Shown here: in pieces, positions 16,478 to 25,151 of the stretch
How positions within the stretch are numbered: position 1 is the first letter of the stretch
How the letters are laid out: each line of letters starts with the position of its first letter
Assembly: GCA_964291505.2 (NCBI GenBank)
Contig: OZ220199.1
Span: 1,302,001 to 1,366,000 of the forward strand
Source: Kistimonas sp964291505
Lineage (GTDB): Bacteria > Pseudomonadota > Gammaproteobacteria > Pseudomonadales > Endozoicomonadaceae
Length of the DNA: 64,000 nt
Direction of reading: 5' to 3'
Notes under the pieces: generated by a model
What the model saw: only the letters and a program-made list of their open reading frames with translations
Database searches by the model: none
What the model was told of the DNA's origin: nothing
Position numbers and translations under genes: made by a program

Positions 16478-16712
16478 ATAAGACATTGAGCAGATAGCGG
16501 GCAATGCTAACACGGCATACCGCCTGCACTTCAAGGGCAGTGGCCATGATCAGAACGACCGCAACGTTCGAGACAAGCACAGCAATTACCTTGCCATGCA
16601 ATAACATTTTCTCCTGAAACTCCCTCTAGCCCAGCGGTTTCAGCTGATTCACCGCACATTGTCTAGACTAAAAAAACGTGCTGAAAAAACACTGGAAAGG
16701 ACGTCCATTACG

Positions 16713-17177
16713 ATGATCAGGGACAGGCTGAAAAACAGGGGATTGGTTAAGCAGTACAAGGACTTTCTCGCATGGGCGATGGCAGCCCACGACAAGCGCA
16801 AGAAAGTGGTTCGTCCGCTGGTTAACGCAGTTCTTGTCGCCGCCGACGTCGCCAAATGGCACAGACGACTCTTTGGTCGCCCGGGGTATGACAAGATTCT
16901 GCTGAAACCCCGCACCGATGGCCTGACACTGGCGCAACAAGAAGAAGAGCTAAAAAACATCATTGAGCACGCCAAACCGCTCATTATTGAGCATATTGCC
17001 TTCGTCACGGAAAACCACGGATTTGATGCAATGCCGGGTGACCTGTTTACACGGCTGGCAGAAAGCGACTTAGTGGAGGATGACCTCAGAAATCTCCGGG
17101 AGCTCTACAACACCCGGCTACAACAATCCTTGAATACACGCAACCCTATGAACTGGAAAAAAACACCGAAACACTAA
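16713..17177 (+). CDS. Hypothetical protein, 154 residues
   Basis: I do not recognise this family. It is a basic, mostly helical soluble protein without signal peptide or membrane segment and without cysteines. It starts MIRDRLKNRGLVKQ and has an acidic helix rich in Glu in the middle (QQEEELKNIIEHAKPLIIEH). The start ATG 16713 has GGAAAGGA upstream. A TTG at 16659 in the same frame would add 18 residues. GC content is like that of its left neighbours. It stands alone between the alkaline phosphatase promoter region and an AT-rich orphan on the other strand. Confidence 0.65.
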   Translation: MIRDRLKNRGLVKQYKDFLAWAMAAHDKRKKVVRPLVNAVLVAADVAKWHRRLFGRPGYDKILLKPRTDGLTLAQQEEELKNIIEHAKPLIIEHIAFVTENHGFDAMPGDLFTRLAESDLVEDDLRNLRELYNTRLQQSLNTRNPMNWKKTPKH

Positions 17178-17257
17178 ATACAATAGCTGTATGATGCATT
17201 TTTGAATGTATAAGGTATCTCAGCAACAAAAAGCAATCACAACAATGTTTCTGAAAG

Positions 17258-18208
17258 TTAATCATTCTCCATTAATTCTGAAGGCTTCATCGTACGATAC
17301 TCATCTTTGTCCTTATAGAAAAAAGCAACTTTGAACCATTCTTCAGTTGCTTTTCCTTTAATCAATCTATCTTCAACAGTACTTGACAAAACATTCACGC
17401 ATCGATTTAAAAGTTCATGAAACCCTTCATCTACTACTCTCGAATAACATGTTTTTCCTTCTTCTGTTTTTTTACCTTTGCTACTAATTCTTCTTGTAAC
17501 AAACAATATCTCCATATCTGAACAGTCTGAGCATACAATCTCCACCTTTTCGTCTCTAGTCCGTAATGCCATAAGGTAACAATGCAAATCAGGTATGTAT
17601 TTTCCATCTTTATTAAGAATGCAGTATTGAAATACTTGAGCTACACTCCAAGGAAGATTGATAAATGATGAATATAATGTTCCAGTCATAGATTTAATAT
17701 GTTCAAATCTTGCCGGCTCAATAAAACCAACAACATTATCCTTAGAAAGCTCATTCTCTATAAATCTATATCCTTTTTGAATGGTTTCATCCGCTAAGGA
17801 TTTCTTTTCTTTTATACTTACTTGAGGATCATATAAAACCACATATTCTCTGTCATATTCACTATATCTCTGCAAAAACTTCTCTTTATCAAAATCTTTA
17901 GCAACAGGAAAACTTCGTCCATGCCTACCAAAAAAAGCCTCCATAGTCTCAGTTGCAACTATCATACAACAATCATCGGGCATATCAGTGACATCAATGA
18001 CATCAATTCCATCCATAAAAGGTTTACACCTCGAAACAAATTTAATTGTCCGTTCATCATTACTAATTTCTTTTCTACTTATAAAATCATCCTTACTAAC
18101 AGGAATATATTTAGTTAAACAATCTTTTGCTGTCTCTTTAAAAGAATCATAATGAACTGAACCTGAAACCGATTTTGGTAAAGTTGCGCCATGTGAACTT
18201 GTAGCCAT
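17258..18208 (-). CDS. AT-rich orphan gene, possible effector-like protein
   Basis: This 316-residue protein has no family that I recognise. Base composition is strikingly AT-rich compared with the flanking genes and codon use favours A/T endings, both signs of transfer. It has no signal peptide or membrane segment. The N-terminus is Ser/Gly/Thr-rich (MATSSHGATLPKSVSGSV) and the body contains several cysteines, including DDCC near residue 80 and CSDCSD near 230. Charged Lys-Glu stretches are common near the C-terminus. Such AT-rich single genes in host-associated gammaproteobacteria are often secreted effectors, but nothing here proves it. It has no operon partner. Confidence 0.65.
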   Translation of the reverse strand: MATSSHGATLPKSVSGSVHYDSFKETAKDCLTKYIPVSKDDFISRKEISNDERTIKFVSRCKPFMDGIDVIDVTDMPDDCCMIVATETMEAFFGRHGRSFPVAKDFDKEKFLQRYSEYDREYVVLYDPQVSIKEKKSLADETIQKGYRFIENELSKDNVVGFIEPARFEHIKSMTGTLYSSFINLPWSVAQVFQYCILNKDGKYIPDLHCYLMALRTRDEKVEIVCSDCSDMEILFVTRRISSKGKKTEEGKTCYSRVVDEGFHELLNRCVNVLSSTVEDRLIKGKATEEWFKVAFFYKDKDEYRTMKPSELMEND

Positions 18209-18373
18209 ATATACCTCATTGCTATTTACTGTTACATTAATGAGAACAATACAATAATAAAGTTCAAAAAAGGCACTAACATTTAACCTTTAAAAACAAC
18301 AGAATTTCTATTTAAGTCTTTCGATTACATTAAAAGAGCGAAAGCCTCATGTATATTAGAAATAACAACACAA

Positions 18374-19291
18374 TTAATTCATTGATAACGACCAACCAGC
18401 AGCGCACTGTTTGCTCAATATTGACCAGAAGCGTTCTGCGCCAGCATGCAGCCTGACATCATTCCGGTACAAGACCACATCGACAGCAATACGCCACTCT
18501 TCTCCGCCTAATGGTTGAAGTTGTCCACAACACAACTCGTCAGTAATCGAATAATCCGGCAACCAGGCAATACCTTTGCCCCTAAGTGCCATGACTTTCA
18601 GCAAATCAGTCAGGGACGATTCCATGACCGAGCGGAACTGCAGGGTATCTGCACACTTTTTCAGCAATGTATTTACCCGGCGCCCCATATGGGAGCCGGG
18701 ACTGTACCGCAGCAACGGCAATGGCTGTCCGGCTTCCAGTTGGAACAGGGGATTTCCCCCAGGATCAGTGGCACATACAGGGCGCATCCACGTTTTACCC
18801 AGTGGCAGACTGGCAAACGGCGGTTGCATAAGGGCATCGATATCAAACCCCAGCAGGAAATCACAACGCCCCTGCTGCAGGGCTTCCACGGCAAGATCCA
18901 TATCAATACTTTCGACCCGGCTGCGAGTGACAACATCGAACTTGCCCATATGTTCGAGCAGATTGGGTAACTGAGAGAGCGACAGGGAATGGGAAGCGGC
19001 AAAATCAATGGGCTGGCTACCGGGTTCATCCAGACCATGAATCTGGTTGAGGCCTTCCTCCATCTGGCGTAGCAGGTTACGGGCGGTTGTGCGGAACAGG
19101 CGTCCCTGCGGGGTCAGGCTGACCGGCGTAGTGCCACGGTCTATGAGTTCAATACCCGTCGCCTGCTCCAGGGAGCGGATGCGGCGTCCGAACGCTGGCT
19201 GCGTCACATTGCGCTGGGCGGCCGCACGAGAGAAATTCCGCAGATCCGCCAGCGCCAGGAAGTCTTCAAGCCATTTCGTTTCGAGATTCAT
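18374..19291 (-). CDS. LysR-family transcriptional regulator
   Basis: This 305-residue regulator has the N-terminal winged helix-turn-helix (FLALADLRNFSRAAAQRNVT, residues about 8-27, with QPAFGRRIRSLEQATG as recognition region) and a substrate-binding domain. I start it at ATG 19291, which gives the standard MNLETKWLEDFL N-terminus; upstream extensions to 19402 would add 37 atypical residues. It follows the racemase gene on the same strand by 64 bases and may control it, possibly in response to an amino acid. Confidence 0.88.
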   Translation of the reverse strand: MNLETKWLEDFLALADLRNFSRAAAQRNVTQPAFGRRIRSLEQATGIELIDRGTTPVSLTPQGRLFRTTARNLLRQMEEGLNQIHGLDEPGSQPIDFAASHSLSLSQLPNLLEHMGKFDVVTRSRVESIDMDLAVEALQQGRCDFLLGFDIDALMQPPFASLPLGKTWMRPVCATDPGGNPLFQLEAGQPLPLLRYSPGSHMGRRVNTLLKKCADTLQFRSVMESSLTDLLKVMALRGKGIAWLPDYSITDELCCGQLQPLGGEEWRIAVDVVLYRNDVRLHAGAERFWSILSKQCAAGWSLSMN

Positions 19292-19355
19292 GCCGTCACT
19301 CAATTTACGCCCGGTATAGGGATAGATGGGTGCGGCAAAGTATTTCAGACTATCC

Positions 19356-20054
19356 TCAGGCCGCCAATGCGGGACTATCGTAATACCAATGGACGCAGGC
19401 ATCCGCTAACAGTGCCGTGGCATCCAGACAGGCTTCCGGTTGTTCCATCGTCAAGCGGGCCAGCCCGACCGGAATCTCCGTACATCCCAGAATCACCGAT
19501 TCAGCGCCCTGATCCTGTAAATCCGCAAAAATGGCTTCCATCATGGCGGTACCTTCCACCATGCGCCCCGCCTTGATCGCGTAGATTGCCTCCATCATAC
19601 GAGCCTGACCCAGCTCATCCGGCAATAGCGTCTGACCGCCCATTGCCTCAATCCGGCTCTGGTATAAACCCGCCGCTACCGTTGCGGATGTCGCCATAAC
19701 ACCAATGCGCGACAGGTTACGCTGCTGAATCTCAGCCATGACACAGTCCAGAATGCTGATCATGGTAATAGAGGTCTCGGCCTGCAGACGTTCAAACCAG
19801 AAATGGGCGGTATTACAGGGAATCACCACACAGGTTGCACCGCTTTCTTCCAGCCGATGCAGGCCGTCCAGCATAGCGGGGAAAGGATCTGCACTGCCCT
19901 TCAGAATACAGGCGCTGCGATCCGGGATCTGGGGGACATTGTGCACCAGCATGGGGATATGCTCCTGGTCAGAGCCAACCCCGCAGCGCATGACGACTTT
20001 CTGCATGAAATCAATGGTTGCCAGAGGCCCCATGCCTCCCAGAATACCGAGCAT
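19356..20054 (-). CDS. Aspartate/glutamate racemase family protein
   Basis: This 232-residue PLP-independent amino acid racemase interconverts L- and D-amino acids by a two-cysteine acid-base mechanism. Both cysteines are visible: CNTAHFW near residue 81 and GCTEIP near residue 193. The N-terminal GILGGMGPLATIDF is typical of the aspartate racemase (YgeA-like) branch. Length is normal. Pairing with a downstream LysR gene suggests that D-amino acid production or use is regulated locally. The exact substrate is not predictable from the motifs. Confidence 0.9.
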   Translation of the reverse strand: MLGILGGMGPLATIDFMQKVVMRCGVGSDQEHIPMLVHNVPQIPDRSACILKGSADPFPAMLDGLHRLEESGATCVVIPCNTAHFWFERLQAETSITMISILDCVMAEIQQRNLSRIGVMATSATVAAGLYQSRIEAMGGQTLLPDELGQARMMEAIYAIKAGRMVEGTAMMEAIFADLQDQGAESVILGCTEIPVGLARLTMEQPEACLDATALLADACVHWYYDSPALAA

Positions 20055-20216
20055 TGTCCTGTTCTCCCGCCAAGATACACGCAGCCAACTCTGCCAGAGT
20101 CCGGCGTCATGAATGATGACATTATGATTCCCTGCCTGGCTGATTGTGTGAAATGCCCAAAAAGAAAGGCCAATGCCGGAACGGCAATCCAGTTGTATTC
20201 AGGCGTGGTTGCAGGC

Positions 20217-20242
20217 AAAAAAAACCTGCCGCACGGGCAGGT
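20217..20242 (-). terminator. Rho-independent terminator after the His-rich protein gene
   Basis: Minus-strand stem ACCTGCC/GGCAGGT (20224-20242) with a 5-base loop, followed by eight T. It lies about 45 bases past the stop of the gene at 20289-20636. The span 20055-20216 shows no gene. Confidence 0.85.
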
Positions 20243-20288
20243 CAGTGGTGATTAGAGTGCATTTCAAGCTTGAGCTGTCAGCTTACTT

Positions 20289-20636
20289 CTAATGATCATC
20301 CCCATGATCATGGTCGTGATTATCCTGTCTTTTCAGGCGTTTTTTATGACTCCCTGCACGCTCATGGTCATGACCGTCATGGCTTCCTGCTTTACCGCGA
20401 GGATGGTTATGCCCCTTATGCTCGCCCTTGGCACGGCGTTTAGCCTTGATTTTTTCACGCTGCTCCGGAGAAAGGCTTTTCCACCAGGCTCTGCGTTGCT
20501 CAGGCGACATGTTTTTCAATAGCTCTTTAGTCACACGCTGGCCGCCACTGCGGTCAGATTCCTGAGCCATTGCATCAGAACCAAATAGCATAAAACTCGC
20601 TAAAACAATCGCAAATGACATCCGTTTGCCTGTCAT
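20289..20636 (-). CDS. Secreted histidine-rich protein
   Basis: This 115-residue protein has a signal peptide (FAIVLASFMLFGSDAMA, cleavage near residue 24). The mature part has a repeated SPEQR motif (NMSPEQRRAWWKSLSPEQRE) followed by a Lys/Arg-rich stretch and a C-terminus dense in His and Asp (HDHDHGDDH). This composition suggests a periplasmic metal-binding or metal-buffering protein, for zinc, nickel or copper. The family is not recognised. The zinc transport genes lie 1.8 kb away but in a separate unit. The start is ATG 20636 with AGGGAG upstream. Confidence 0.75.
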   Translation of the reverse strand: MTGKRMSFAIVLASFMLFGSDAMAQESDRSGGQRVTKELLKNMSPEQRRAWWKSLSPEQREKIKAKRRAKGEHKGHNHPRGKAGSHDGHDHERAGSHKKRLKRQDNHDHDHGDDH

Positions 20637-20696
20637 GATGACACTCCCTGTCCATCGGTCTTTTTTATGATAGTTATAAATAACTCGCTATAGCGC

Positions 20697-20915
20697 TCAA
20701 TCTATGCAAATACAACGCGTTTGCTCTTTCACAAGGCAAGGCGGCAAAGGCATTGCCCGTCCTCGGCTCGTGGCCAGTTTCTCTCCAGACAGACGATTGG
20801 CGGCTAGAAAACGTGCTTGTTGTTCGCTGTCTGCCTCAATGATAATGGCCTCACAGTCATAATCCTGCCAAATACTATCAGAGGGGTTAATAGGCTCAAT
20901 ACGGTATTGTGGCAT
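20697..20915 (-). CDS. Small hypothetical protein, 72 residues
   Basis: This small soluble acidic-to-neutral protein begins MPQYRIEPINPSDSIW and contains EADSEQQARFLAANRL, a pattern seen in small uncharacterised proteins of gammaproteobacteria. It has three cysteines near the C-terminus. The start ATG 20915 is preceded by AAAGGAC. It has no signal peptide. Its function is unknown; it is possibly co-transcribed with the His-rich gene 60 bases downstream. Confidence 0.6.
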   Translation of the reverse strand: MPQYRIEPINPSDSIWQDYDCEAIIIEADSEQQARFLAANRLSGEKLATSRGRAMPLPPCLVKEQTRCICID

Positions 20916-21209
20916 AATAAAGTCCTTTTTATCCCTGATAATCAAGTATCAAAAAGAGGGTCATTACCCACTCAATGAATCCTTCCATTTAGCCTATCAT
21001 GTGGTACGAATGAAAAAACAGCCTTCCTTTGCAGAGGGAATTTTCCAAATCATTAAAAACCTCACTCAACATTAAAATAATAACAAAGTCCTATTGACAA
21101 ACAACATTGATAGGGTCGAATAAAAAAATCAAAATCAAAACCTTAAGATCAGGAACTACTTAGGATTGCCTGCACTCTAATATTAAAATAATTAGACGGT
21201 TGCATCATT
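20916..21209. other. AT-rich intergenic region
   Basis: No gene is seen. A consensus -35 hexamer TTGACA lies at 21094-21099 on the plus strand, with only a weak AT-rich -10 (about 21118), about 90 bases before the orphan gene at 21210. The composition is clearly more AT-rich than the genes to the left. Confidence 0.5.
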
Positions 21210-22355
21210 ATGCTGACTTCAATGAGATCAACAAACTTAGTTAGTCCATCACACCATGGACAGGTAATAAGTATCCCTGTATCTAATACCGGCACTTCCA
21301 ATACTTTGGTAGGGGAGATGACAACAGGTACTAATCACACAACACCAACACCTGCCCCAAAGACACTATCTGATTATTTAATAACAGCGGCAAAAGCGGC
21401 TCTGACATTATTCATTTCCCCTTTTGTATTTATCATGTGCGCTATAAGTTATGTTGTCGCTTATATTAAGCTAAACATTGAAACTCTTATTAATCGTTAT
21501 AAACACTATAAGAAATACCATCCCGGTAACAAGTTGTGTCAACCTTTTGGGACACTTCATGAAAAAAGACGAATCTGTAATGACTTAGCAAATTGCTGCG
21601 GAACAATCATTTCATCTATAGATAGATTAAACAACGATACTCTTTATCGCACTGTATTCAACAAACTTATTTCAAACGACATTCCACTTGATACTCGCGA
21701 AACTATCCAACGGCTTGAAGATGAAGTAAACCAACGTTACGAAGATTTGCAAGCATTTATAATGGATATGTATAGAAGGCCAGAAACCAGAAACCAATAC
21801 CGCCAAGGGCACTCGGAGTTAAATACCTTATGCGAGGCATTTTCCCAATCCATAACATCATTAATGCATAGCATTGAAAGTACCCCTGGAGGGCATATAA
21901 ACATACCACGAGCAGCAACCATAAGGTCTGGTGAAGCTGTTACTCTGTCCGAAAAATTAACAAGTTGTCGAACTTGGTTTAGCAGGCGGTTAGTTGCATA
22001 CCAGAATAATGAAATTTGCCCCCATTGCTGCCCATTGAGTGTCTCTTCTTACGCTGAGAGCCTCCCGTATTCAGTACGCGCAGTGCTATTTACCTTACAC
22101 AAACTCGCTTATTACCCTCTCTTGGCAGCCATGGGAGCCTACCGAACTGGCGAGATGGTTCTATCATGGATCTGGGGAACAGAGAAACCCATTAATTACT
22201 TCCCATGGCACCCGGGAGCACCACATCGCTTTCCATTCTCTACCAGAGAGCATACAGGTATGGAAGGGATATGGCCTAACCCCCATGAAGCGTTTGGAGC
22301 AACCGCTGCAGGAGAAACACGAAACCTTCCTCTTATTGTGCCCACTGCCGCATAA
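21210..22355 (+). CDS. Orphan protein with one hydrophobic segment, effector-like
   Basis: This 381-residue protein is not recognised. The first 55 residues are Ser/Thr/Pro-rich and disordered-looking. A strong hydrophobic segment follows at about residues 64-90 (LTLFISPFVFIMCAISYVVAYI), then a mostly helical region with several Cys, including CPHCCP near residue 270. A second hydrophobic patch is near residue 300. It is AT-richer than its neighbours. In Pseudomonas this slot beside zur is occupied by znuA on the opposite strand, so this gene may mark a replacement. Membrane insertion or secretion is possible; the function is unknown. Confidence 0.65.
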   Translation: MLTSMRSTNLVSPSHHGQVISIPVSNTGTSNTLVGEMTTGTNHTTPTPAPKTLSDYLITAAKAALTLFISPFVFIMCAISYVVAYIKLNIETLINRYKHYKKYHPGNKLCQPFGTLHEKRRICNDLANCCGTIISSIDRLNNDTLYRTVFNKLISNDIPLDTRETIQRLEDEVNQRYEDLQAFIMDMYRRPETRNQYRQGHSELNTLCEAFSQSITSLMHSIESTPGGHINIPRAATIRSGEAVTLSEKLTSCRTWFSRRLVAYQNNEICPHCCPLSVSSYAESLPYSVRAVLFTLHKLAYYPLLAAMGAYRTGEMVLSWIWGTEKPINYFPWHPGAPHRFPFSTREHTGMEGIWPNPHEAFGATAAGETRNLPLIVPTAA

Positions 22356-22387
22356 ATCATTCGGCGCACTCACATTCTGCACTTAGT

Positions 22388-22400
22388 GTTATAATGTATC
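22388..22400 (+). promoter_or_regulatory. Putative Zur box overlapping the zur-znuCB -10 element
   Basis: GTTATAATGTATC matches 11 of 13 bases of the Zur core GTTATAATATAAC. It overlaps a perfect -10 hexamer TATAAT (22390-22395). The -35 is weak. Zinc-loaded Zur bound here would block the operon. Confidence 0.6.
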
Positions 22401-22428
22401 GTTTTCTGTTTTTTATGGACTCTCTCCC

Positions 22429-22914
22429 TTGCAGATTAACGATACAGTTTGTTGCCCCCACAACCATGAGCATTGCATCGCCAGTGCGCTTGCTCAGGCG
22501 GAAAAAATCTGCCTTAAGCAAGGCGCACGCTTGACCCCTCTTCGGCGTCAGGTGCTGGAACTGGTCTGGCAGAGCCACAAGCCGGTCGGCGCTTATGACA
22601 TCCTGGCGATGCTCTCTCAAACCCAGGAACGCACCGCAGCACCTCCCACTGTTTACCGGGCACTGGATTTTCTTCAGTCCCAGGGGCTTGTCCATCGGAT
22701 TGCCTCGCTGAACGCCTATATCGGCTGCCCCCATCCCGAGCAGCCCCACGAGAGTTCGTTCCTGATCTGTGAACAGTGCCGCACCACCGTTGAACTGGAT
22801 AATGCCGTGATTAACACCGCTATTGCACAGGCTGCCGATACCAGCGGTTTTCTGGTCAACCACTCCAATATCGAACTGACTGGACTGTGCCCCAACTGTC
22901 GGAAACCGGATTAA
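22429..22914 (+). CDS. zur: Zinc uptake regulator Zur (Fur family)
   Basis: Zur is a dimeric zinc-sensing repressor of zinc uptake genes. The 161-residue product has the Fur-type winged helix (LTPLRRQVLELVWQS; TVYRALDFLQSQGLVHRI near residue 80), then the zinc-site residues CEQC near 120 and CPNC near the C-terminus. The N-terminus contains CCPHNHEHC, an extra potential metal cluster. The start is TTG 22429; no in-frame ATG exists upstream before a stop. The stop overlaps the znuC start (TAATG), so repressor and transporter are coupled. Confidence 0.92.
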   Translation: MQINDTVCCPHNHEHCIASALAQAEKICLKQGARLTPLRRQVLELVWQSHKPVGAYDILAMLSQTQERTAAPPTVYRALDFLQSQGLVHRIASLNAYIGCPHPEQPHESSFLICEQCRTTVELDNAVINTAIAQAADTSGFLVNHSNIELTGLCPNCRKPD

Positions 22915-23711
22915 TGAATAACCCGTTACTGCAGCTGAAAAATGCCAGTGTCTGTTTTCAGGGCCGTACGGTACTGGAGGCGATCGACCTGAATCTCAAT
23001 CGGGGTGAGATCGTTACCCTGATCGGCCCCAATGGCGCGGGCAAGACCACCCTGGTTCGTGTCGTACTGGGTCTTCTGAAGCCTGATACTGGTCAGCGAA
23101 CACTGACCTCCGGCATTACCATTGGCTACATGCCACAAAAGCTGCATGTGGAACCCTCCATGCCACTGTCAGTCCGACGGTTTCTGGCGCTGGCCGGTGC
23201 TGACAGGAAAAGCATCAGTACAGCACTGGCAAAGACCGGCGTACCCCATGTTAGCGACAGCCCCCTGCAAACCCTCTCCGGCGGTGAAATGCAGCGGGTA
23301 TTATTGGCCCGTGCCCTGTTGCGAAAACCCGATCTGCTGGTCTTAGACGAGCCGGTACAAGGCGTTGATGTGAATGGTCAGAAAGAGCTGTATCACCTGA
23401 TTGGCCAGCTCAGAAATGAAACAGGTTGCGGCGTACTGATGGTTTCCCACGACCTGCATCTGGTCATGGCGGCCACTGATCGGGTGATCTGCCTGAACAG
23501 CCATGTCTGCTGCTCCGGCCACCCGCAGCAGGTCAGCCGTCACCCGGCCTACCTGAAACTCTTTGGCGGTGAATCGGAAGAACTGGCCGTCTACAGCCAC
23601 CATCATGACCACCAGCACGCTTCCTGCGGCGAGGTTATCCCGGAACCTTCAACGGACACTCCCACCACCGAACACACACGGACGCAAAAACATGCCGGAT
23701 TTTCTGCTTAA
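22914..23711 (+). CDS. znuC: Zinc ABC transporter ATP-binding protein ZnuC
   Basis: This is the ATPase of the high-affinity zinc importer, on the inner face of the membrane. The 265-residue protein has Walker A GPNGAGKTTL near residue 37, signature LSGGEMQRVLLARAL near 125 and Walker B LLVLDEPVQGVD near 145. The C-terminus carries a His-rich segment (HHHDHQHASCGE), common in ZnuC. The start ATG 22914 overlaps the zur stop. Its end overlaps the znuB start by 20 bases. No znuA is found in the window. Confidence 0.95.
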   Translation: MNNPLLQLKNASVCFQGRTVLEAIDLNLNRGEIVTLIGPNGAGKTTLVRVVLGLLKPDTGQRTLTSGITIGYMPQKLHVEPSMPLSVRRFLALAGADRKSISTALAKTGVPHVSDSPLQTLSGGEMQRVLLARALLRKPDLLVLDEPVQGVDVNGQKELYHLIGQLRNETGCGVLMVSHDLHLVMAATDRVICLNSHVCCSGHPQQVSRHPAYLKLFGGESEELAVYSHHHDHQHASCGEVIPEPSTDTPTTEHTRTQKHAGFSA

Positions 23712-24477
23712 CGCCCTGCTGGCCGGGCTGGGCGTCGCCCTGGTCGCGGGACCACTCGGGGCGTTTGTCGTATGGCGAAGGATGGCCTATTTTGGCGATA
23801 CCCTGTCCCACTCAGCCCTGTTTGGCGTTGCCCTAGGGCTGCTGCTCGATATCAACCTGAATATTGCCGTCATGGTCTGCTGTGTCGTGCTGGCCCTGTT
23901 TCTGGTCGCCCTGCAGCAAAAACGTTTCATTGCGACGGACACCCTGCTGGGTATACTGGCGCACAGTGCACTCAGCCTGGGGCTGGTTTCCGTCAGTTTC
24001 ATGGACAATGTCCGTATCGACCTGATGGCTTACCTGTTTGGCGACCTGCTGGCCGTTGGCACCGAAGATCTGTTCTGGATCTACGGCGGTGGCGCACTGG
24101 TCATGGCACTGCTGCTGTGGCTCTGGCGGCCACTGCTTGCCATCACCGTTCACGAGGAGCTGGCAGAGGTTGAGGGCATTCCCGTTCGTAAAGTGCGACT
24201 GGCACTGATGGTACTGATTGCCCTGGTCATTGCTGTCGCCATGAAGATTGTCGGTGTTCTGCTAATTACCGCCATGTTGATTATTCCTGCAGCCACGGCC
24301 CAACGTCTAGCACGTACGCCTGAGCAGATGGCCATCGGCGCCAGCCTGTGTGGCATGCTGGCGGTACTGGGTGGTCTGGCGCTTTCCTGGTATCAGGACA
24401 CACCGGCCGGTCCCTCGGTAGTGGTTTGCAGCACCTTGCTATTCCTGCTGACGCTGGCTTTACCGCAACGTCGTTAA
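23692..24477 (+). CDS. znuB: Zinc ABC transporter permease ZnuB
   Basis: This 261-residue membrane permease of the ABC-3 family has about seven to eight hydrophobic segments. Characteristic blocks include RRMAYFGDTLSHSALFGVAL near residue 30 and KIVGVLLITAMLIIPAATA near 190, which form the translocation path and the contact with ZnuC. The start ATG 23692 lies inside znuC (20-base overlap). A longer in-frame extension runs inside znuC and is not credible. It is the last transporter gene of the zur operon. Confidence 0.95.
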   Translation: MPDFLLNALLAGLGVALVAGPLGAFVVWRRMAYFGDTLSHSALFGVALGLLLDINLNIAVMVCCVVLALFLVALQQKRFIATDTLLGILAHSALSLGLVSVSFMDNVRIDLMAYLFGDLLAVGTEDLFWIYGGGALVMALLLWLWRPLLAITVHEELAEVEGIPVRKVRLALMVLIALVIAVAMKIVGVLLITAMLIIPAATAQRLARTPEQMAIGASLCGMLAVLGGLALSWYQDTPAGPSVVVCSTLLFLLTLALPQRR

Positions 24478-24497
24478 CTGTGATCAGGATTTTCACC

Positions 24498-25142
24498 ATG
24501 AACGATACGCTGAGAACGATTTTAGAAAACCGCTACACCACCAAGGTCTTCGACCCGGACTGGCCGGCCGACGAGCAGAAAATCCAGACGCTGATTGAGA
24601 CACTGCGACTCGCGCCTTCGTCTATCAACAGCCAGCCCTGGCACTTTTTTGTGATTTCCAATCCGGATGAACGGGCGCGACTGGCGGAATCCGCCTGGGA
24701 TAACAACAAGCCCAAGTTCTGCGATGCCTCGCATCTGTTTGTGTTCTGTGCGAAAACCCAGTTCGATGAAAACGACGTCCATGCCATTGAAGAACTGACA
24801 GCCGGTGTTCGTGGTATGGAAATCGATGAAGAACGGCTGAGCATGTTGACCAGCTTTGTCTCCGGCAAACCCTCGGAAGACCGTAGCCAGTGGCTCAAGC
24901 AGCAGGTTTACCTGGCCTTTGGCCAATTCCTGTTATCCTGCGCCATCCTTGATCTGGATGCCTGCCCGATGGAAGGTTTCAGTACCGAAATGCTGGATGA
25001 ACTGATGGGATTGAAAGCGCGCGGACTGACCAGCGTCGTGTTGGGACTTGTGGGTAATCATGCAGAAGGGGATTTCAACCATCCATCGCAGGCACCCAAG
25101 GTTCGATTCCCGAAAGAACAGGTTGTGACCGAAATCCGCTAA
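24498..25142 (+). CDS. nfsB: NfsB-like oxygen-insensitive NAD(P)H nitroreductase
   Basis: This 214-residue flavoprotein of the nitroreductase family binds FMN and reduces nitro compounds, quinones or dihydropteridine with NAD(P)H. The signatures RYTTKVFDP near residue 12, LRLAPSSINSQPWHFFVI near 37-54 and QVYLAFGQFLLSCAILDLDA near 135 follow E. coli NfsB closely, as does the overall length (217 there). It follows znuB by 20 bases and may be transcribed with it. The gene converges on sco with a 9-base gap and no visible hairpin. Confidence 0.88.
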   Translation: MNDTLRTILENRYTTKVFDPDWPADEQKIQTLIETLRLAPSSINSQPWHFFVISNPDERARLAESAWDNNKPKFCDASHLFVFCAKTQFDENDVHAIEELTAGVRGMEIDEERLSMLTSFVSGKPSEDRSQWLKQQVYLAFGQFLLSCAILDLDACPMEGFSTEMLDELMGLKARGLTSVVLGLVGNHAEGDFNHPSQAPKVRFPKEQVVTEIR

Positions 25143-25151
25143 CAGTCACAC

